Assembly: GCF_014252015.1 (NCBI RefSeq)
Contig: NZ_CP059206.1
Coordinates: forward strand, 186,001-250,000
Direction of reading: 5' to 3'
Source of the DNA: Blattabacterium cuenoti
GTDB lineage: Bacteria > Bacteroidota > Bacteroidia > Flavobacteriales > Blattabacteriaceae
Length of the DNA stretch: 64,000 bases
The notes below the pieces were generated by a model. It saw nothing but the letters and a program-made list of their open reading frames with translations. It was not told the DNA's origin and searched no databases. Positions 26,778 through 36,293 of the stretch are shown here, one piece after another; the stretch's first letter is position 1, and each line of letters opens with the position of its first letter. The position numbers and the translations under genes were made by a program.

Positions 26778-27557
26778 ATGCGAACGCATAAGTTTTTTTT
26801 TAAAAAAAAATTTGATCAATATCTTTTACAAGATAAAAACATAGCTAAAAAAATTGTAAACCATCTTTCTTTTGAAAATTATAATACAGTAGTAGAAATT
26901 GGTCCAGGATTAGGCGTTTTAACTCAATATTTATTAACTAATCCATATAATCATGTTTTTTTAATAGAAATTGATGAAGAATTCATTTCTTTTTTAAAAA
27001 AAAATTTTTCAATTTCTAAAAATCAAATTATTCATAGAGATTTTCTAAAATGGAATCCTGAAGAAATAAATTTGCAAAATTTTGCGATTATTGGTAATTT
27101 TCCCTATAATATTTCTTCTCAAATATTATTTCATATATTAAAATATAATCAATATATTCCAGAATGCGTTGGTATGTTTCAAAAAGAAGTAGCAAAACGG
27201 ATTACATCTCATAAAGGAAAAAAAACTTATGGAATTTTATCAGTTTTAATTCAAACATTTTATGATGTAAAATACCTTTTTACTGTAAAAGAAAAAGTAT
27301 TTCTTCCTATACCCAATGTACAATCTGCAGTGATTTCTTTAAAAAGAAAAAATGAAATTATTTACTGTAATAAAAATATGTTATTCCAATGTGTTAAAAC
27401 AGCTTTTAATCAAAGAAGAAAAAAGTTGAAAAATTCTTTACAATTATTCAAACATATTCCAAATTTTCAAAAAATACCATTTTTAAATAAAAGAGCAGAA
27501 GAATTATCTGTAAAAGAATTCCTTCAATTAACAAAAGAAATAGAAATTAGGAAATGA
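26778..27557 (+). CDS. rsmA: 16S rRNA (adenine1518/1519-N6)-dimethyltransferase
   Basis: RsmA (KsgA) dimethylates two adjacent adenines near the 3' end of 16S rRNA. I chose the ATG at 26778 (259 residues) rather than the frame start at 26721, whose extra 19 residues have no family counterpart. The protein starts MRTHKFFFKKKFDQYLLQD and has the SAM motif VVEIGPGLGVLTQYLL, IEIDEEFISFL, the catalytic NFPYNISSQILFHIL, and the C-terminal helical domain with AFNQRRKKLKNSL. Its stop overlaps the folD start by 4 bases (ATGA). Confidence 0.96.
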   Translation: MRTHKFFFKKKFDQYLLQDKNIAKKIVNHLSFENYNTVVEIGPGLGVLTQYLLTNPYNHVFLIEIDEEFISFLKKNFSISKNQIIHRDFLKWNPEEINLQNFAIIGNFPYNISSQILFHILKYNQYIPECVGMFQKEVAKRITSHKGKKTYGILSVLIQTFYDVKYLFTVKEKVFLPIPNVQSAVISLKRKNEIIYCNKNMLFQCVKTAFNQRRKKLKNSLQLFKHIPNFQKIPFLNKRAEELSVKEFLQLTKEIEIRK

Positions 27558-28417
27558 CTACTCAATTATTAGATGGAAATTTAATAGCTAAAAAAATAAG
27601 AAATGAAATATCCAAGATTATAGAAGAGAGAATATTAAATAAAAATAAACGAATTCCTCATCTTGGTATTATTTTAACAGGAAATCATAGTTCTAGTATA
27701 ACGTATGTTAATCATAAAATTAAAGAGTGCCAAAAAATTGGAATAGAGTCTTCCTTAATCCATTTACCTCTAAATAGTTTAGAGGAAGAATTATTGGAAG
27801 AAATAAAAAAAATGAATAAAAGTCCATTAATAGATGGTTTTATTGTACAATTACCTTTAGAAAAACATATTAATCAAGATAAAATAATTTTATCTATCAA
27901 TCCTAAAAAAGATGTAGATGGGTTTCATCCTGAAAATTTTGGTAAAATGGCTTTGGATATGAAAGCTTTTTTTCCTGCTACTGCATTAGGAATATTAACT
28001 CTTTTGGAGAGATATAAAATTAAAATATATGGAAAACATACTGTAATAATTGGTAGAAGTAGAATAGTAGGACGACCAATTAGTATACTTATGAGTAGAA
28101 AAAATTATCTAGGAAATAGCACAGTAACCCTTACTCATAGTCAAACTCCAAACATAGAATATTATACTAAACAAGCTGATATTATTATAGTGGCAGTAGG
28201 AATCCCAAGATTCCTTAAAGGAGGAATGATTAAAAGAGGTGCTATTGTTATCGATGTTGGAATCCATAATCATGAAAAAAAAATATTAGGGGATGTTGAT
28301 TTCGATACTGTTTACGGAAAAGCTTCTTATATTACTCCTGTTCCAGGTGGAATAGGACCTATGACTCGTGTTATGCTATTAAAAAATACTTTAATAGCAG
28401 CATTAAATAACAGATAA
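27554..28417 (+). CDS. folD: Bifunctional methylene-THF dehydrogenase / methenyl-THF cyclohydrolase
   Basis: FolD interconverts methylene-, methenyl- and 10-formyl-THF, supplying formyl groups for purines and fMet. The 287-residue protein has HLGIILTGNHSSSITYVNHKIKEC (with catalytic Tyr and Lys), GFIVQLPLEKHI, NPKKDVDGFHPENFG and the NAD(P) site HTVIIGRSRIVGRPISILMS. TPVPGGIGPMTRVML lies near the end. It overlaps rsmA by 4 bases and abuts queE directly. Confidence 0.98.
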   Translation: MTTQLLDGNLIAKKIRNEISKIIEERILNKNKRIPHLGIILTGNHSSSITYVNHKIKECQKIGIESSLIHLPLNSLEEELLEEIKKMNKSPLIDGFIVQLPLEKHINQDKIILSINPKKDVDGFHPENFGKMALDMKAFFPATALGILTLLERYKIKIYGKHTVIIGRSRIVGRPISILMSRKNYLGNSTVTLTHSQTPNIEYYTKQADIIIVAVGIPRFLKGGMIKRGAIVIDVGIHNHEKKILGDVDFDTVYGKASYITPVPGGIGPMTRVMLLKNTLIAALNNR

Positions 28418-29029
28418 ATGAAAGAAATAAGTTATCCTATAAAAGAATCATTTTATTCTATTCAAGGAGAAGGGCATTATTATGGAATTGCTGCATATTT
28501 TATTCGTTTTGAAGGATGTAATATAAAATGTGATTGGTGTGATACTAAAGAAAGTTGGAATATAGAAAAGAAAGATTTTGTTTCAATTCATAAAATTCTT
28601 GCTAATATTAACAATTATCAAGTTAAAACAGTTATAATTACTGGAGGAGAACCTATGATGTGGAATTTATATCCTTTAATTAAAAAACTCAAAAAAAAAG
28701 GATATCGTATTCATATTGAAACTTCAGGTTCTTATCCTATAAAAGAAAAATATATGGATTGGATTACAATTTCTCCTAAAAAAATAAAACTTCCTCTACA
28801 AGAAAATTACAGAAAAATTAACGAATTAAAAATTGTTATTTCGGAAGAGAATGATTTTTTATTTGCGGAAAAACAAGCAACTTATGTTGAAAGTACTAAT
28901 TGCTTGTTATTTTTACAACCCGAATGGACTAATATTTTTAGTATTCTTCCAAAAATAATTTCTTATATTAAAAAAAATACAAAATGGAGGATCTCTCTTC
29001 AAATTCATAAAATATTAAATATTCCTTGA
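28418..29029 (+). CDS. queE: 7-carboxy-7-deazaguanine synthase (radical SAM, QueE-like)
   Basis: QueE contracts carboxy-tetrahydropterin to carboxy-deazaguanine on the way to preQ0 and queuosine. The 203-residue protein begins ISYPIKESFYSIQGEGHYYGIAAYFIRFEGC. It carries a CX3CX2C iron-sulfur motif (CNIKCDWC, about 35-42) and TVIITGGEPMM, the GGE SAM-binding motif. The short cluster spacing and length fit QueE of Bacteroidota. It starts immediately after the folD stop. No other queuosine genes are in this window. A different radical SAM activating enzyme is less likely given the SIQGEG start. Confidence 0.85.
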   Translation: MKEISYPIKESFYSIQGEGHYYGIAAYFIRFEGCNIKCDWCDTKESWNIEKKDFVSIHKILANINNYQVKTVIITGGEPMMWNLYPLIKKLKKKGYRIHIETSGSYPIKEKYMDWITISPKKIKLPLQENYRKINELKIVISEENDFLFAEKQATYVESTNCLLFLQPEWTNIFSILPKIISYIKKNTKWRISLQIHKILNIP

Positions 29030-29035
29030 AAAAAA

Positions 29036-29620
29036 TTAGGATTTTGAATGTCTATTTTCCAGAATATCAATGACGTCTTGTATTATAAATCCCTTTTTTT
29101 TCAAGAGAATAAGATAATGAAAAAGTAAATCCGCAGATTCATTTAAAAATAAATTTTTATTATTATCTTTAGATTCAATGATAAGTTCTACGGCTTCTTC
29201 TCCTAATTTTTGGGATATTCTATTAATTCCTGTTTTTAATAATTGATATATGTAAGAATTTTCTTTTTTTTCGTTAATTCTATCCGATATTATATTTTCC
29301 AAATGAAATAAAAAATTATTATTATTTATTTCTTTCCAACATGTATCCGCTCCTTCATGACAAATAGGACCTGCTGGTTTTGCTTTAATTAATAATGTAT
29401 CTTCATCACAATCTACCAATATATCTTCAATAAAAAGATAATTTTTACTAATTTCTCCTTTAGTCCATAATCTTTTTTTCGATCTACTGTAAAAAGTAAC
29501 TTTTTTTTCATCAACACTCTTTTCATAGGCTTCTTGATTCATATAACCTAACATTAATACTTTATTTGTTTTTGAATCTTGAACAATTGCGGGAATCAAA
29601 CCTTTTTTAAAATTTATCAT
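29036..29620 (-). CDS. hisIE: Bifunctional phosphoribosyl-AMP cyclohydrolase / phosphoribosyl-ATP pyrophosphatase
   Basis: This fused enzyme catalyses steps 2 and 3 of histidine synthesis. The HisI half (about 1-105) has VLMLGYMNQEAYEKS, VTFYSRSKKRLWTKGE and the metal-binding DCDEDTLLIKA...PICHEGADTCW. The HisE half (about 110-194) has the alpha-helical GINRISQKLGEEAVELIIES and ESADLLFHYLILL with the pyrophosphatase acidic residues. It is the last gene of the his operon, 14 bases after hisF, and converges with queE over 6 bases. Confidence 0.97.
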   Translation of the reverse strand: MINFKKGLIPAIVQDSKTNKVLMLGYMNQEAYEKSVDEKKVTFYSRSKKRLWTKGEISKNYLFIEDILVDCDEDTLLIKAKPAGPICHEGADTCWKEINNNNFLFHLENIISDRINEKKENSYIYQLLKTGINRISQKLGEEAVELIIESKDNNKNLFLNESADLLFHYLILLKKKGFIIQDVIDILENRHSKS

Positions 29621-29634
29621 CTTATATTTTCTAT

Positions 29635-30399
29635 TTATTGTAATTTAGTTCTTACAGGAATGTGAAGATGATTTAAATAATATTTCAATTTGGGTATTTC
29701 TATTTCTCTATAATGGAATATACTAGCAGCTAAAGCCGCATCAGCTTTTCCTTTTTCAAATATTTTATAAAAATCTTCTAATTTTCCAGCTCCACCTGAA
29801 GCAATAACCGGAGTAGAAATATTTTCAGATATTTTTTTAGTAATATCTAATGCAAATCCATTTTTTGTTCCATCATGATTCATGGAAGTTAATAATATTT
29901 CTCCTGCACCTCTATTAGTTCCTTCCTTAGCCCAATCTAAGGTTTTAGTATGAGTAGAAATTCTTCCTCCATTTAAATATACCCACCATTCATTTTCTTC
30001 ATATTTAGTATCAATAGCCAAGACAATACATTGACTTCCGAACCTTTTAGAAAAACTTTCTAAAAGATTCGGATTTTTAAAAGCTGCAGTATTGATCGAT
30101 ATTTTATCTGCTCCCGCATTTAATAAGAGTTCTACGTCTTTTTCTTCTCTAATCCCTCCACCAACTGTAAAAGGAATATTAATATGACGGGAAATATCTT
30201 TTACTAAGCTAATTAATGTTTTGCGTTTTTCATTTGTGGCTGTAATATCTAAAAATATTAATTCATCTGCTCCTTGTTTTGTATACCAACAAACTAATTG
30301 TATTGGATCTCCAGCATCTTTTAAATATTTAAAATTTACCCCTTTTACTGTTCTTCCATTTTTAATATCTAAACAAGGTATAATACGTTTAGCTAACAT
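29635..30399 (-). CDS. hisF: Imidazole glycerol phosphate synthase, cyclase subunit
   Basis: HisF uses ammonia from HisH to form imidazole glycerol phosphate and AICAR. The 254-residue TIM barrel starts [23 protein letters not shown] (catalytic Asp) and has [33 protein letters not shown] and [29 protein letters not shown] (second catalytic Asp) and [14 protein letters not shown] follow. It lies 2 bases after hisA and 14 before hisIE. Confidence 0.98.
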   Translation of the reverse strand: MLAKRIIPCLDIKNGRTVKGVNFKYLKDAGDPIQLVCWYTKQGADELIFLDITATNEKRKTLISLVKDISRHINIPFTVGGGIREEKDVELLLNAGADKISINTAAFKNPNLLESFSKRFGSQCIVLAIDTKYEENEWWVYLNGGRISTHTKTLDWAKEGTNRGAGEILLTSMNHDGTKNGFALDITKKISENISTPVIASGGAGKLEDFYKIFEKGKADAALAASIFHYREIEIPKLKYYLNHLHIPVRTKLQ

Positions 30400-30401
30400 A
30401 T

Positions 30402-31157
30402 TTAATTTTTATTATTCCTTTTATTTCTTTTTTTTTCACTCCAATCTTTAAGATCAGATAATGAGATCTTATTTTCATATATAGCTTTTCCAATAATAAC
30501 TCCACTACAACCCAAATTATATAATTGATCTATATCATCCATATTACTAATCCCTCCACTTGCTATGAATTCAATATTTGGAAATTTTTTGATAATTTTT
30601 TTATACAAAAGAAAAGAAGGTCCTAATAGGACTCCATCTTTAGAGATATCTGTACAAAAAATTTTTTTTATTCCATGATTACTTTTTTCTTGTAAAAAAT
30701 CAAAAAATGGAAAATCAATAAATTTTGTCCATCCATTAGTTGCTATTTTATTGTTTTTAACATCAACACCTAATAATATTTTATCTCCTCCATAAGTATA
30801 AATCCATTTTTTTAAAACAAATGGTTTTTGAACAGCAATACTCCCAACAGTAGCCATATGTCCTCCGTTTTCAAACACAGTACGTATATCCTCTTCAGAA
30901 TGAATACCTCCTCCAAAATCTATAATTAAATGTGTAGATTTTGCTATTTTTTCTAAAATTTTCCAATGAACTACTTTTCCTTTTTTTGCTCCATCTAAAT
31001 CTACTAAATGAAGTCTAGATATACCATTATTTTCTAATAAAAAAGCTATTTCTAATGGATCTTTATTATAAATTTTTTTCCTTTTAAAATCACCTTGTAT
31101 TAATCGAACACATTTTCCGTCAATTAAATCTATAGCTACTATAATATCCATTGTCAT
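30402..31157 (-). CDS. hisA: ProFAR isomerase
   Basis: HisA performs the Amadori isomerisation of ProFAR to PRFAR. The 251-residue TIM barrel has [21 protein letters not shown] (catalytic Asp), [41 protein letters not shown] (second catalytic Asp) and [14 protein letters not shown] start at the Met two codons in is also possible. It is spaced 4 bases from hisH and 2 from hisF. Confidence 0.97.
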   Translation of the reverse strand: MTMDIIVAIDLIDGKCVRLIQGDFKRKKIYNKDPLEIAFLLENNGISRLHLVDLDGAKKGKVVHWKILEKIAKSTHLIIDFGGGIHSEEDIRTVFENGGHMATVGSIAVQKPFVLKKWIYTYGGDKILLGVDVKNNKIATNGWTKFIDFPFFDFLQEKSNHGIKKIFCTDISKDGVLLGPSFLLYKKIIKKFPNIEFIASGGISNMDDIDQLYNLGCSGVIIGKAIYENKISLSDLKDWSEKKRNKRNNKN

Positions 31158-31161
31158 AAAT

Positions 31162-31752
31162 TTATAATCGAATAAAATTTTCTAATATTTTATGCCCTAC
31201 ATAAGAAGATTTTTCTGGATGAAATTGTACAGCATAAAAATTTTTTTTTTGTAATGCAGCACTATAAGTAACTATATATTCTGTTTTTGCTGTAGTGTAT
31301 TTTCCTAAAGGAACATAATAACTGTGAACAAAATATTGATAACTTCCATCTGGAATTTTTTCAAATAAAGGTCCTTTCAATTTGTGAATTGTATTCCAAC
31401 CTACTTGAGGGATTTTATCATTTTTATTGTTAGGTTTAAATTTATTAACTAACAAATCAAATATGCCTATGCATGTGGTGTTACTTTCTTCTGAATACTT
31501 GCAAAGTAATTGCATCCCTAAACATATTCCCAAGACAGGTTGTTCTACTTTTGATAAAAGTAAATCTAATTTTCTTTCTTTTAAATATTTCATGGCACAA
31601 TTAGCTTCTCCAACGCCAGGCAAAATAATTTTTTCTGCATTTTGAATAGATTCTTTTGAATCTGTTACAGTTGCTTGTACTCCTATTCTTTCTAAAGAAA
31701 AAAGAACCGATTGTACATTTCCTGCAGGATATTTTATGATAATCGTTTTCAT
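31162..31752 (-). CDS. hisH: Imidazole glycerol phosphate synthase, glutamine amidotransferase subunit
   Basis: HisH hydrolyses glutamine and channels ammonia to HisF. The 196-residue class I amidotransferase has IILPGVGEANCAMKYL (oxyanion region), VLGICLGMQLLC with the nucleophilic Cys (about 79), GWNTIHKLK, YFVHSYYVP, and the His/Glu pair in FYAVQFHPEKSS. It lies 16 bases after hisB and 4 before hisA. Confidence 0.97.
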   Translation of the reverse strand: MKTIIIKYPAGNVQSVLFSLERIGVQATVTDSKESIQNAEKIILPGVGEANCAMKYLKERKLDLLLSKVEQPVLGICLGMQLLCKYSEESNTTCIGIFDLLVNKFKPNNKNDKIPQVGWNTIHKLKGPLFEKIPDGSYQYFVHSYYVPLGKYTTAKTEYIVTYSAALQKKNFYAVQFHPEKSSYVGHKILENFIRL

Positions 31753-31768
31753 AATATTTTAAAAATTT

Positions 31769-32932
31769 TTACAATATACCTTTAGTACTAGGTATTTTAG
31801 TAGAAAAGTTTTTTTGTATTGCCATTTTAATAGCTCTTCCAAAACATTTAAAAATTGATTCTATTTTATGATGATCATTTTTTCCTATAGCATGAATATG
31901 TAAATTACATTTAGCAGATAAAGAAAAGGATTTGAAAAAATGGGAAAACATTTCAGTGGAAATTTTACCTATTTCTTCTCTACAGAATTTAACTTTCCAA
32001 AATAATTGACTTCTTCCTCCAAGATCTAATGCAATTGTAGCTAAACTATCATCCATAGGAAGAGAATAAAATCCATAACGTTCTATCCCACTTTTATTTT
32101 CTAAAGCTTGGTTAAAAATTTCTCCTAAAGTAATCCCAGTATCTTCTATAGTATGGTGATCATCTATATCAAGATCTCCTTTTGTTTGAATATTTAAATC
32201 TATAGAGCTATGAAATGCTATTTGTTGTAGAAGATGGTCAAAAAATCCAAGTCCTGTTTGAATATGAGCTCTTCCTTTTCCATAAAGAAAAATAGCAATT
32301 TTAACATTTGTTTCTAATGTAGTTCGTTGATAAACTAATTTTTTAGTTGTAATTGATGACAGATATTCATAAATTTTTTCCCAACTGTTAGTTTTTAAAG
32401 ATATTGTTTTTCTCAGATCTTTTTCATCTATATTAGAATAGTAATTTTTTTCTTCTTCTGTGAAATTTTTATAATGATGACTATCTTTTATCCATATGGA
32501 TTTGCATCCTAAATTTTTAGCTAATAAAATATCTGTTAATCTATCTCCAATTACAAAAGATTTTGAAATATTGTAAGAATCTGATTTCAAATAATTTTTT
32601 AGCATGCCTATCCCAGGTTTTCTGTTAGGAGACTTTTCTTCTGGAAAAGTTTTATCTATATAAACAGAAGAAAAATTAATACCCTCAGTTTTTAAAACAT
32701 TTAAGATATGATTGTGTATGGGCCAAAAAACTTTATCAGGAAATTGATCTGTTCCTAAACCATCTTGATTAGTTATCATAACTAAATCATAATTTAGTTC
32801 TTGTACTATTTTTGATAAGAAAAATATCACTTTTGGATAAAAATTGATTTTATCAATAGAATCAATTTGATAAGTAGGAGGGTTTTCTCGTATAATAGTC
32901 CCATCCCTATCAATGAACAATATTTTTTTCAT
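31769..32932 (-). CDS. hisB: Bifunctional histidinol-phosphatase / imidazoleglycerol-phosphate dehydratase
   Basis: This fused enzyme catalyses steps 6 and 8. The N-terminal HAD phosphatase (about 1-165) has ILFIDRDGTIIRENP, MITNQDGLGTDQFP and KSFVIGDRLTDILLAKNLGC. The C-terminal dehydratase (about 195-387) has QTGLGFFDHLLQQIAFHSSIDL, DDHHTIEDTGITLGE (metal His cluster) and DHHKIESIFKCFGRAIKMAI. Its start shares one base with the hisC stop (TAATG), which suggests translational coupling. Confidence 0.98.
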   Translation of the reverse strand: MKKILFIDRDGTIIRENPPTYQIDSIDKINFYPKVIFFLSKIVQELNYDLVMITNQDGLGTDQFPDKVFWPIHNHILNVLKTEGINFSSVYIDKTFPEEKSPNRKPGIGMLKNYLKSDSYNISKSFVIGDRLTDILLAKNLGCKSIWIKDSHHYKNFTEEEKNYYSNIDEKDLRKTISLKTNSWEKIYEYLSSITTKKLVYQRTTLETNVKIAIFLYGKGRAHIQTGLGFFDHLLQQIAFHSSIDLNIQTKGDLDIDDHHTIEDTGITLGEIFNQALENKSGIERYGFYSLPMDDSLATIALDLGGRSQLFWKVKFCREEIGKISTEMFSHFFKSFSLSAKCNLHIHAIGKNDHHKIESIFKCFGRAIKMAIQKNFSTKIPSTKGIL

Positions 32933-34017
32933 TACATTTTTATTTTTTGAATGGAGTATTTTTGAATTTGATCTATTAAATACTCATTTTCTTCATGAGT
33001 TCCTACTGTAATTCTTAAACAATTATCACATAAAATGATTTTAGAACGATCTCTGACAACAATTTTTTTTTTCATTAGATATTGATATAGATTTTTTGAA
33101 GAAAAATTTATTTTCGCTAGTAAAAAATTAGCGGAGCTAGGATATACTTTTTGTATGATAGGAATTTTTTTTAAGGATTTTTGCAGATATTCTCTTTCTA
33201 AAATAATATTTTTTAAATGAAAAAAAAATAAATCTCTGTTTTCTAAAGCTTTGATAGCCATTTTTTGGGATACCATACTGATATTATATGGATGTTTAAC
33301 TTTATTCATCCATTGAATAATAGCTTCAGAAGCAATAGCAATTCCTATTCTTAATCCTGCTAATCCCCAAGATTTAGAAAGTGTTTGTATAATGATCAAA
33401 TTTGGAAATTTTTCAATTTCCATAGATAAAGATTTTTGTTTCGAAAAATCTATATAAGCCTCATCTAAAACAACAATTCCTGTAAATTTTTTTGTTATAT
33501 TTTCAATATCCTCTCTTTTAATATCATTTCCAGTAGGATTATTTGGAGAACAAATAAAAAGAATTTTACTATTCGGATTCACGAATTTTTCTATTTTATC
33601 TAAATTTAATTGATAATTTTCTTTTGTAAGAAAAATTTTTATGACATCTACTCCATGAATTTTTCCACTTACTTCATACATACCATAAGTAGGAGGAAAA
33701 ATAATAACATGATCTACTTCTGGACGAGAAAAAATACGATAGACTAAATCAATAATTTCGTCACTTCCATTTCCCAAAAATATTTGAGATGGGGAAACAT
33801 TTTTAAAGTCTGATATTTTTTTTTTCAATTCTTTCTGTAAGGGATCCGGATATCTATTATAAGAATTTAAAAAAGATAAAGGAGCACCGAATGAATTTTC
33901 ATTAGCATCTAAAAAAATAGATTTCTTTTCTTTCTGATGTTCTGTTCTAGCAGATATATAAGGAACCAGATTTAAAATATTTTCTCTGATTAGTGAATTC
34001 AAATTAAACTTATTCAT
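32932..34017 (-). CDS. hisC: Histidinol-phosphate aminotransferase
   Basis: HisC is a PLP fold-type I transaminase. The 361-residue protein has IFLDANENSFGAP, YNRYPDPLQKELK and IFLGNGSDEIIDLVYR. It continues with ILFICSPNNPTGN, VVLDEAYIDFS, the PLP lysine in IIQTLSKSWGLAGLRIG, and LRITVGTHEENE near the C-terminus. It lies 10 bases after hisD and shares a stop/start base with hisB. Confidence 0.98.
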   Translation of the reverse strand: MNKFNLNSLIRENILNLVPYISARTEHQKEKKSIFLDANENSFGAPLSFLNSYNRYPDPLQKELKKKISDFKNVSPSQIFLGNGSDEIIDLVYRIFSRPEVDHVIIFPPTYGMYEVSGKIHGVDVIKIFLTKENYQLNLDKIEKFVNPNSKILFICSPNNPTGNDIKREDIENITKKFTGIVVLDEAYIDFSKQKSLSMEIEKFPNLIIIQTLSKSWGLAGLRIGIAIASEAIIQWMNKVKHPYNISMVSQKMAIKALENRDLFFFHLKNIILEREYLQKSLKKIPIIQKVYPSSANFLLAKINFSSKNLYQYLMKKKIVVRDRSKIILCDNCLRITVGTHEENEYLIDQIQKYSIQKIKM

Positions 34018-34027
34018 GCATTAATAT

Positions 34028-35329
34028 TTAAAATTCATTTTCTAACCGAATATTAATAGATTTTTTATGTGCCAATAATCCTTCTTCAGAAGATAAAACG
34101 TTAACACATTCCGATAAATTTTTCAGTCCTTTTTTGGATATTTTTTGAAAAGTTATTTTTTTTACAAAACTATCTATAGATACTCCACTATAAGATTTTG
34201 CATAACCATATGTAGGAAGTACATGATTAGTTCCAGAAGCATAATCTCCAGCACTAACCGGAGAGTAATTTCCTAAAAATACAGATCCAGCGTTTATGAC
34301 TTTATCCCCCCAATAAGAAGCATTTTTACAATTGATAATCAAATGTTCTGGAGCTACTTTATTTATTAAAGTTAAACATTCTTCTAAAGAAGAAAGAACA
34401 ATAATTTTGCTTTTTTTCAAAGATTTTTCAATAATATCTTGCTTATTATAAATATCTAAGAATTGTTTTTTTAATTCTTTTTTAACTTCTTCTATCCAAG
34501 ATTGATCATTGGGTGTGACCAAAAGAATATAGCTATTTGGATCATGTTCTGATTGAGATAATAAATCAGCAGCAACATATTTTGGATTAGCTGTATCATC
34601 AGCCATAATTGCTACTTCCGAAGGGCCAGCTGGCATATCTATAGATATTCTTCCTCTTTGAGATACAATTTGTTTAGCCATGGTGACATAAGAATTTCCT
34701 GGTCCAAATATTTTATATACAGAAGGAATACTTTCTGTTCCATAAGCCATAGCTGCAATAGCTTGAGCTCCTCCTACTTTATATATACGTGTAATTCCTA
34801 CATATTTTGCCGTATATAGAATTGACGGATGAATTTCTCCATTTTTATTTGGAGGACTACATAATATAATGTTTTTACATCCCGATAATTTTCCAGGAAT
34901 TCCTAACATTAATACAGTGGATAATAAAGGTGCAGATCCACCTGGAATATAAAAACCAATTTTTTCAATTGGAATAGTTTTTCTCCAACAACAAATTCCT
35001 GTTGAAATTTCTATTGGAAGTTCATCATGCATTTGTTTTGTATGAAAATATTTTATATTCTGATATGCAACTTCAATAGATTTTTTTAAACGATTTGAAA
35101 TTTGCATATAGGCTTTATTCAAATCTTCTTCTGTTACTTGAATACATTTTATATCTGCATAATCATATTTTCTTGTGTAAGCTTTTAAAGCTACATCTCC
35201 ATAAGTTTTAACATTATTAATAATAGATTCCACTAAATTTTTTAAATAAGAAATATCTTGATAGGTTCTATTTGATATGGATTCCCATGTTTTGTATGTG
35301 GGATTAATATATACTTGAATCATATCCAT
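34028..35329 (-). CDS. hisD: Histidinol dehydrogenase
   Basis: HisD oxidises histidinol to histidine in two NAD-dependent steps with zinc. The 433-residue protein has GICCWRKTIPIEKIGFYIPGG, KNIILCSPPNK, KVGGAQAIAAMAYGTESIP and KIFGPGNSYVTMAKQ. It also has DMPAGPSEVAIMADDTANP, DLLSQSEHDPNSYILLVTP, and the zinc/catalytic segment APEHLIINC...GSVFLGNYSPVSAGDYASGTNHVLPT. The length is normal. It is second in the operon, 9 bases after hisG. Confidence 0.98.
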   Translation of the reverse strand: MDMIQVYINPTYKTWESISNRTYQDISYLKNLVESIINNVKTYGDVALKAYTRKYDYADIKCIQVTEEDLNKAYMQISNRLKKSIEVAYQNIKYFHTKQMHDELPIEISTGICCWRKTIPIEKIGFYIPGGSAPLLSTVLMLGIPGKLSGCKNIILCSPPNKNGEIHPSILYTAKYVGITRIYKVGGAQAIAAMAYGTESIPSVYKIFGPGNSYVTMAKQIVSQRGRISIDMPAGPSEVAIMADDTANPKYVAADLLSQSEHDPNSYILLVTPNDQSWIEEVKKELKKQFLDIYNKQDIIEKSLKKSKIIVLSSLEECLTLINKVAPEHLIINCKNASYWGDKVINAGSVFLGNYSPVSAGDYASGTNHVLPTYGYAKSYSGVSIDSFVKKITFQKISKKGLKNLSECVNVLSSEEGLLAHKKSINIRLENEF

Positions 35330-35338
35330 GTTTCTATT

Positions 35339-36196
35339 TTAGAGTATAATTTTTTCTATAGGTAATACTAATATATCTTGAGCTCCAAGAGCTTTTAAAT
35401 TCTCTATTATCCCCCAAAAATCATTTTCATTGACTACAGAATGTACAGAACTACATTCTGAATTTGCTAAAGGAAGAATAACTGGACTTTTAATTCCTGG
35501 AAGATAAGATATTATTTTTTCTAGTTTTTCATTTGGAACATTTAATAGAATATATTTATTATTTTTAGCTTTTTTAACGGCTCTAATTCGAAATAATAAT
35601 TTTTCCATTATAATGTTTTGTGAAGAGCCTAAATATAAGTGTGAAGCTAATACAGCTTCAGATTGAAGAACTGTTTCTACTTCTTTTAATCCGTTCATAA
35701 AAAGTGTAGACCCGCTACTTACTAAATCACAAATACAATCGGCTAAACCTATTCCAGGTGCAATTTCAACTGCTCCAGATATTTCGTGAATTTCTGCATT
35801 GATATATCTTTTTTCAAAAAATTCTCTAACTAAAAAAGGATAACTCGTAGCAATACGTTTTCCGTCTAAATCATTAATATTATTGTAAATCAAAGATTTA
35901 GGAACTGCTATAGAAAGTCTACATTTTCCAAATCCCAAACTTTCTTTGATTCTTATCCTTTTCCTTTTTTCTAAAAGAACATTTTTACCCACAATTCCTA
36001 TATCAGCTACTCCGTCTTCTAAATATTGAGGAATATCATCATCTCTAAGAAAAAGGATCTCTAGGGGAAAATTAAGAGCCGTTGTTTTTAATTTATCTAT
36101 TCCAATATTAACTTCAATGCTACAATCTTTTAATAATTTAATAGAATCGTCATAAAGACGTCCCGATTTTTGAATCGCTATTTTAAGTTTATCCAT
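35339..36196 (-). CDS. hisG: ATP phosphoribosyltransferase (long form, with regulatory domain)
   Basis: HisG condenses ATP and PRPP, the committed step of histidine synthesis. The 285-residue protein is the long form: the catalytic periplasmic-binding-like fold (KLKIAIQKSGRLYDDSIKLLKDC, ILFLRDDDIPQYLEDGVADIGIVG, GFGKCRLSIAVP, ATSYPFLVREFFEKR). EISGAVEIAPGIGLADCICDLVSSGSTL is the PRPP-binding region. A C-terminal ACT-like regulatory domain follows (about 210-285; YILLNVPNEKLEKIISYLPGIKSPVILPL). The retained regulatory domain suggests that feedback inhibition by histidine may survive. It is the first gene of the eight-gene his operon. Confidence 0.97.
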   Translation of the reverse strand: MDKLKIAIQKSGRLYDDSIKLLKDCSIEVNIGIDKLKTTALNFPLEILFLRDDDIPQYLEDGVADIGIVGKNVLLEKRKRIRIKESLGFGKCRLSIAVPKSLIYNNINDLDGKRIATSYPFLVREFFEKRYINAEIHEISGAVEIAPGIGLADCICDLVSSGSTLFMNGLKEVETVLQSEAVLASHLYLGSSQNIIMEKLLFRIRAVKKAKNNKYILLNVPNEKLEKIISYLPGIKSPVILPLANSECSSVHSVVNENDFWGIIENLKALGAQDILVLPIEKIIL

Positions 36197-36209
36197 AATT
36201 CAATACAGG

Positions 36210-36243
36210 AAAAAATAATAAAAGCTTACTCTTGTAAGCTTTT
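36210..36243 (-). terminator. Terminator-like hairpin in the his operon leader
   Basis: AAAAGCTTAC (36220-36229) and GTAAGCTTTT (36234-36243) form a perfect 10-bp stem with a 4-base loop. On the minus strand the stem is followed by AUUAUUUUUU (down to 36210), and the hisG ATG begins 23 bases beyond the stem. The position between a candidate promoter and the first structural gene makes it a candidate attenuator. Confidence 0.55.
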
Positions 36244-36293
36244 TAAGTTTTAGTAGATCTAATTAAATGCATTTTAATTTTAATGCATAACGG

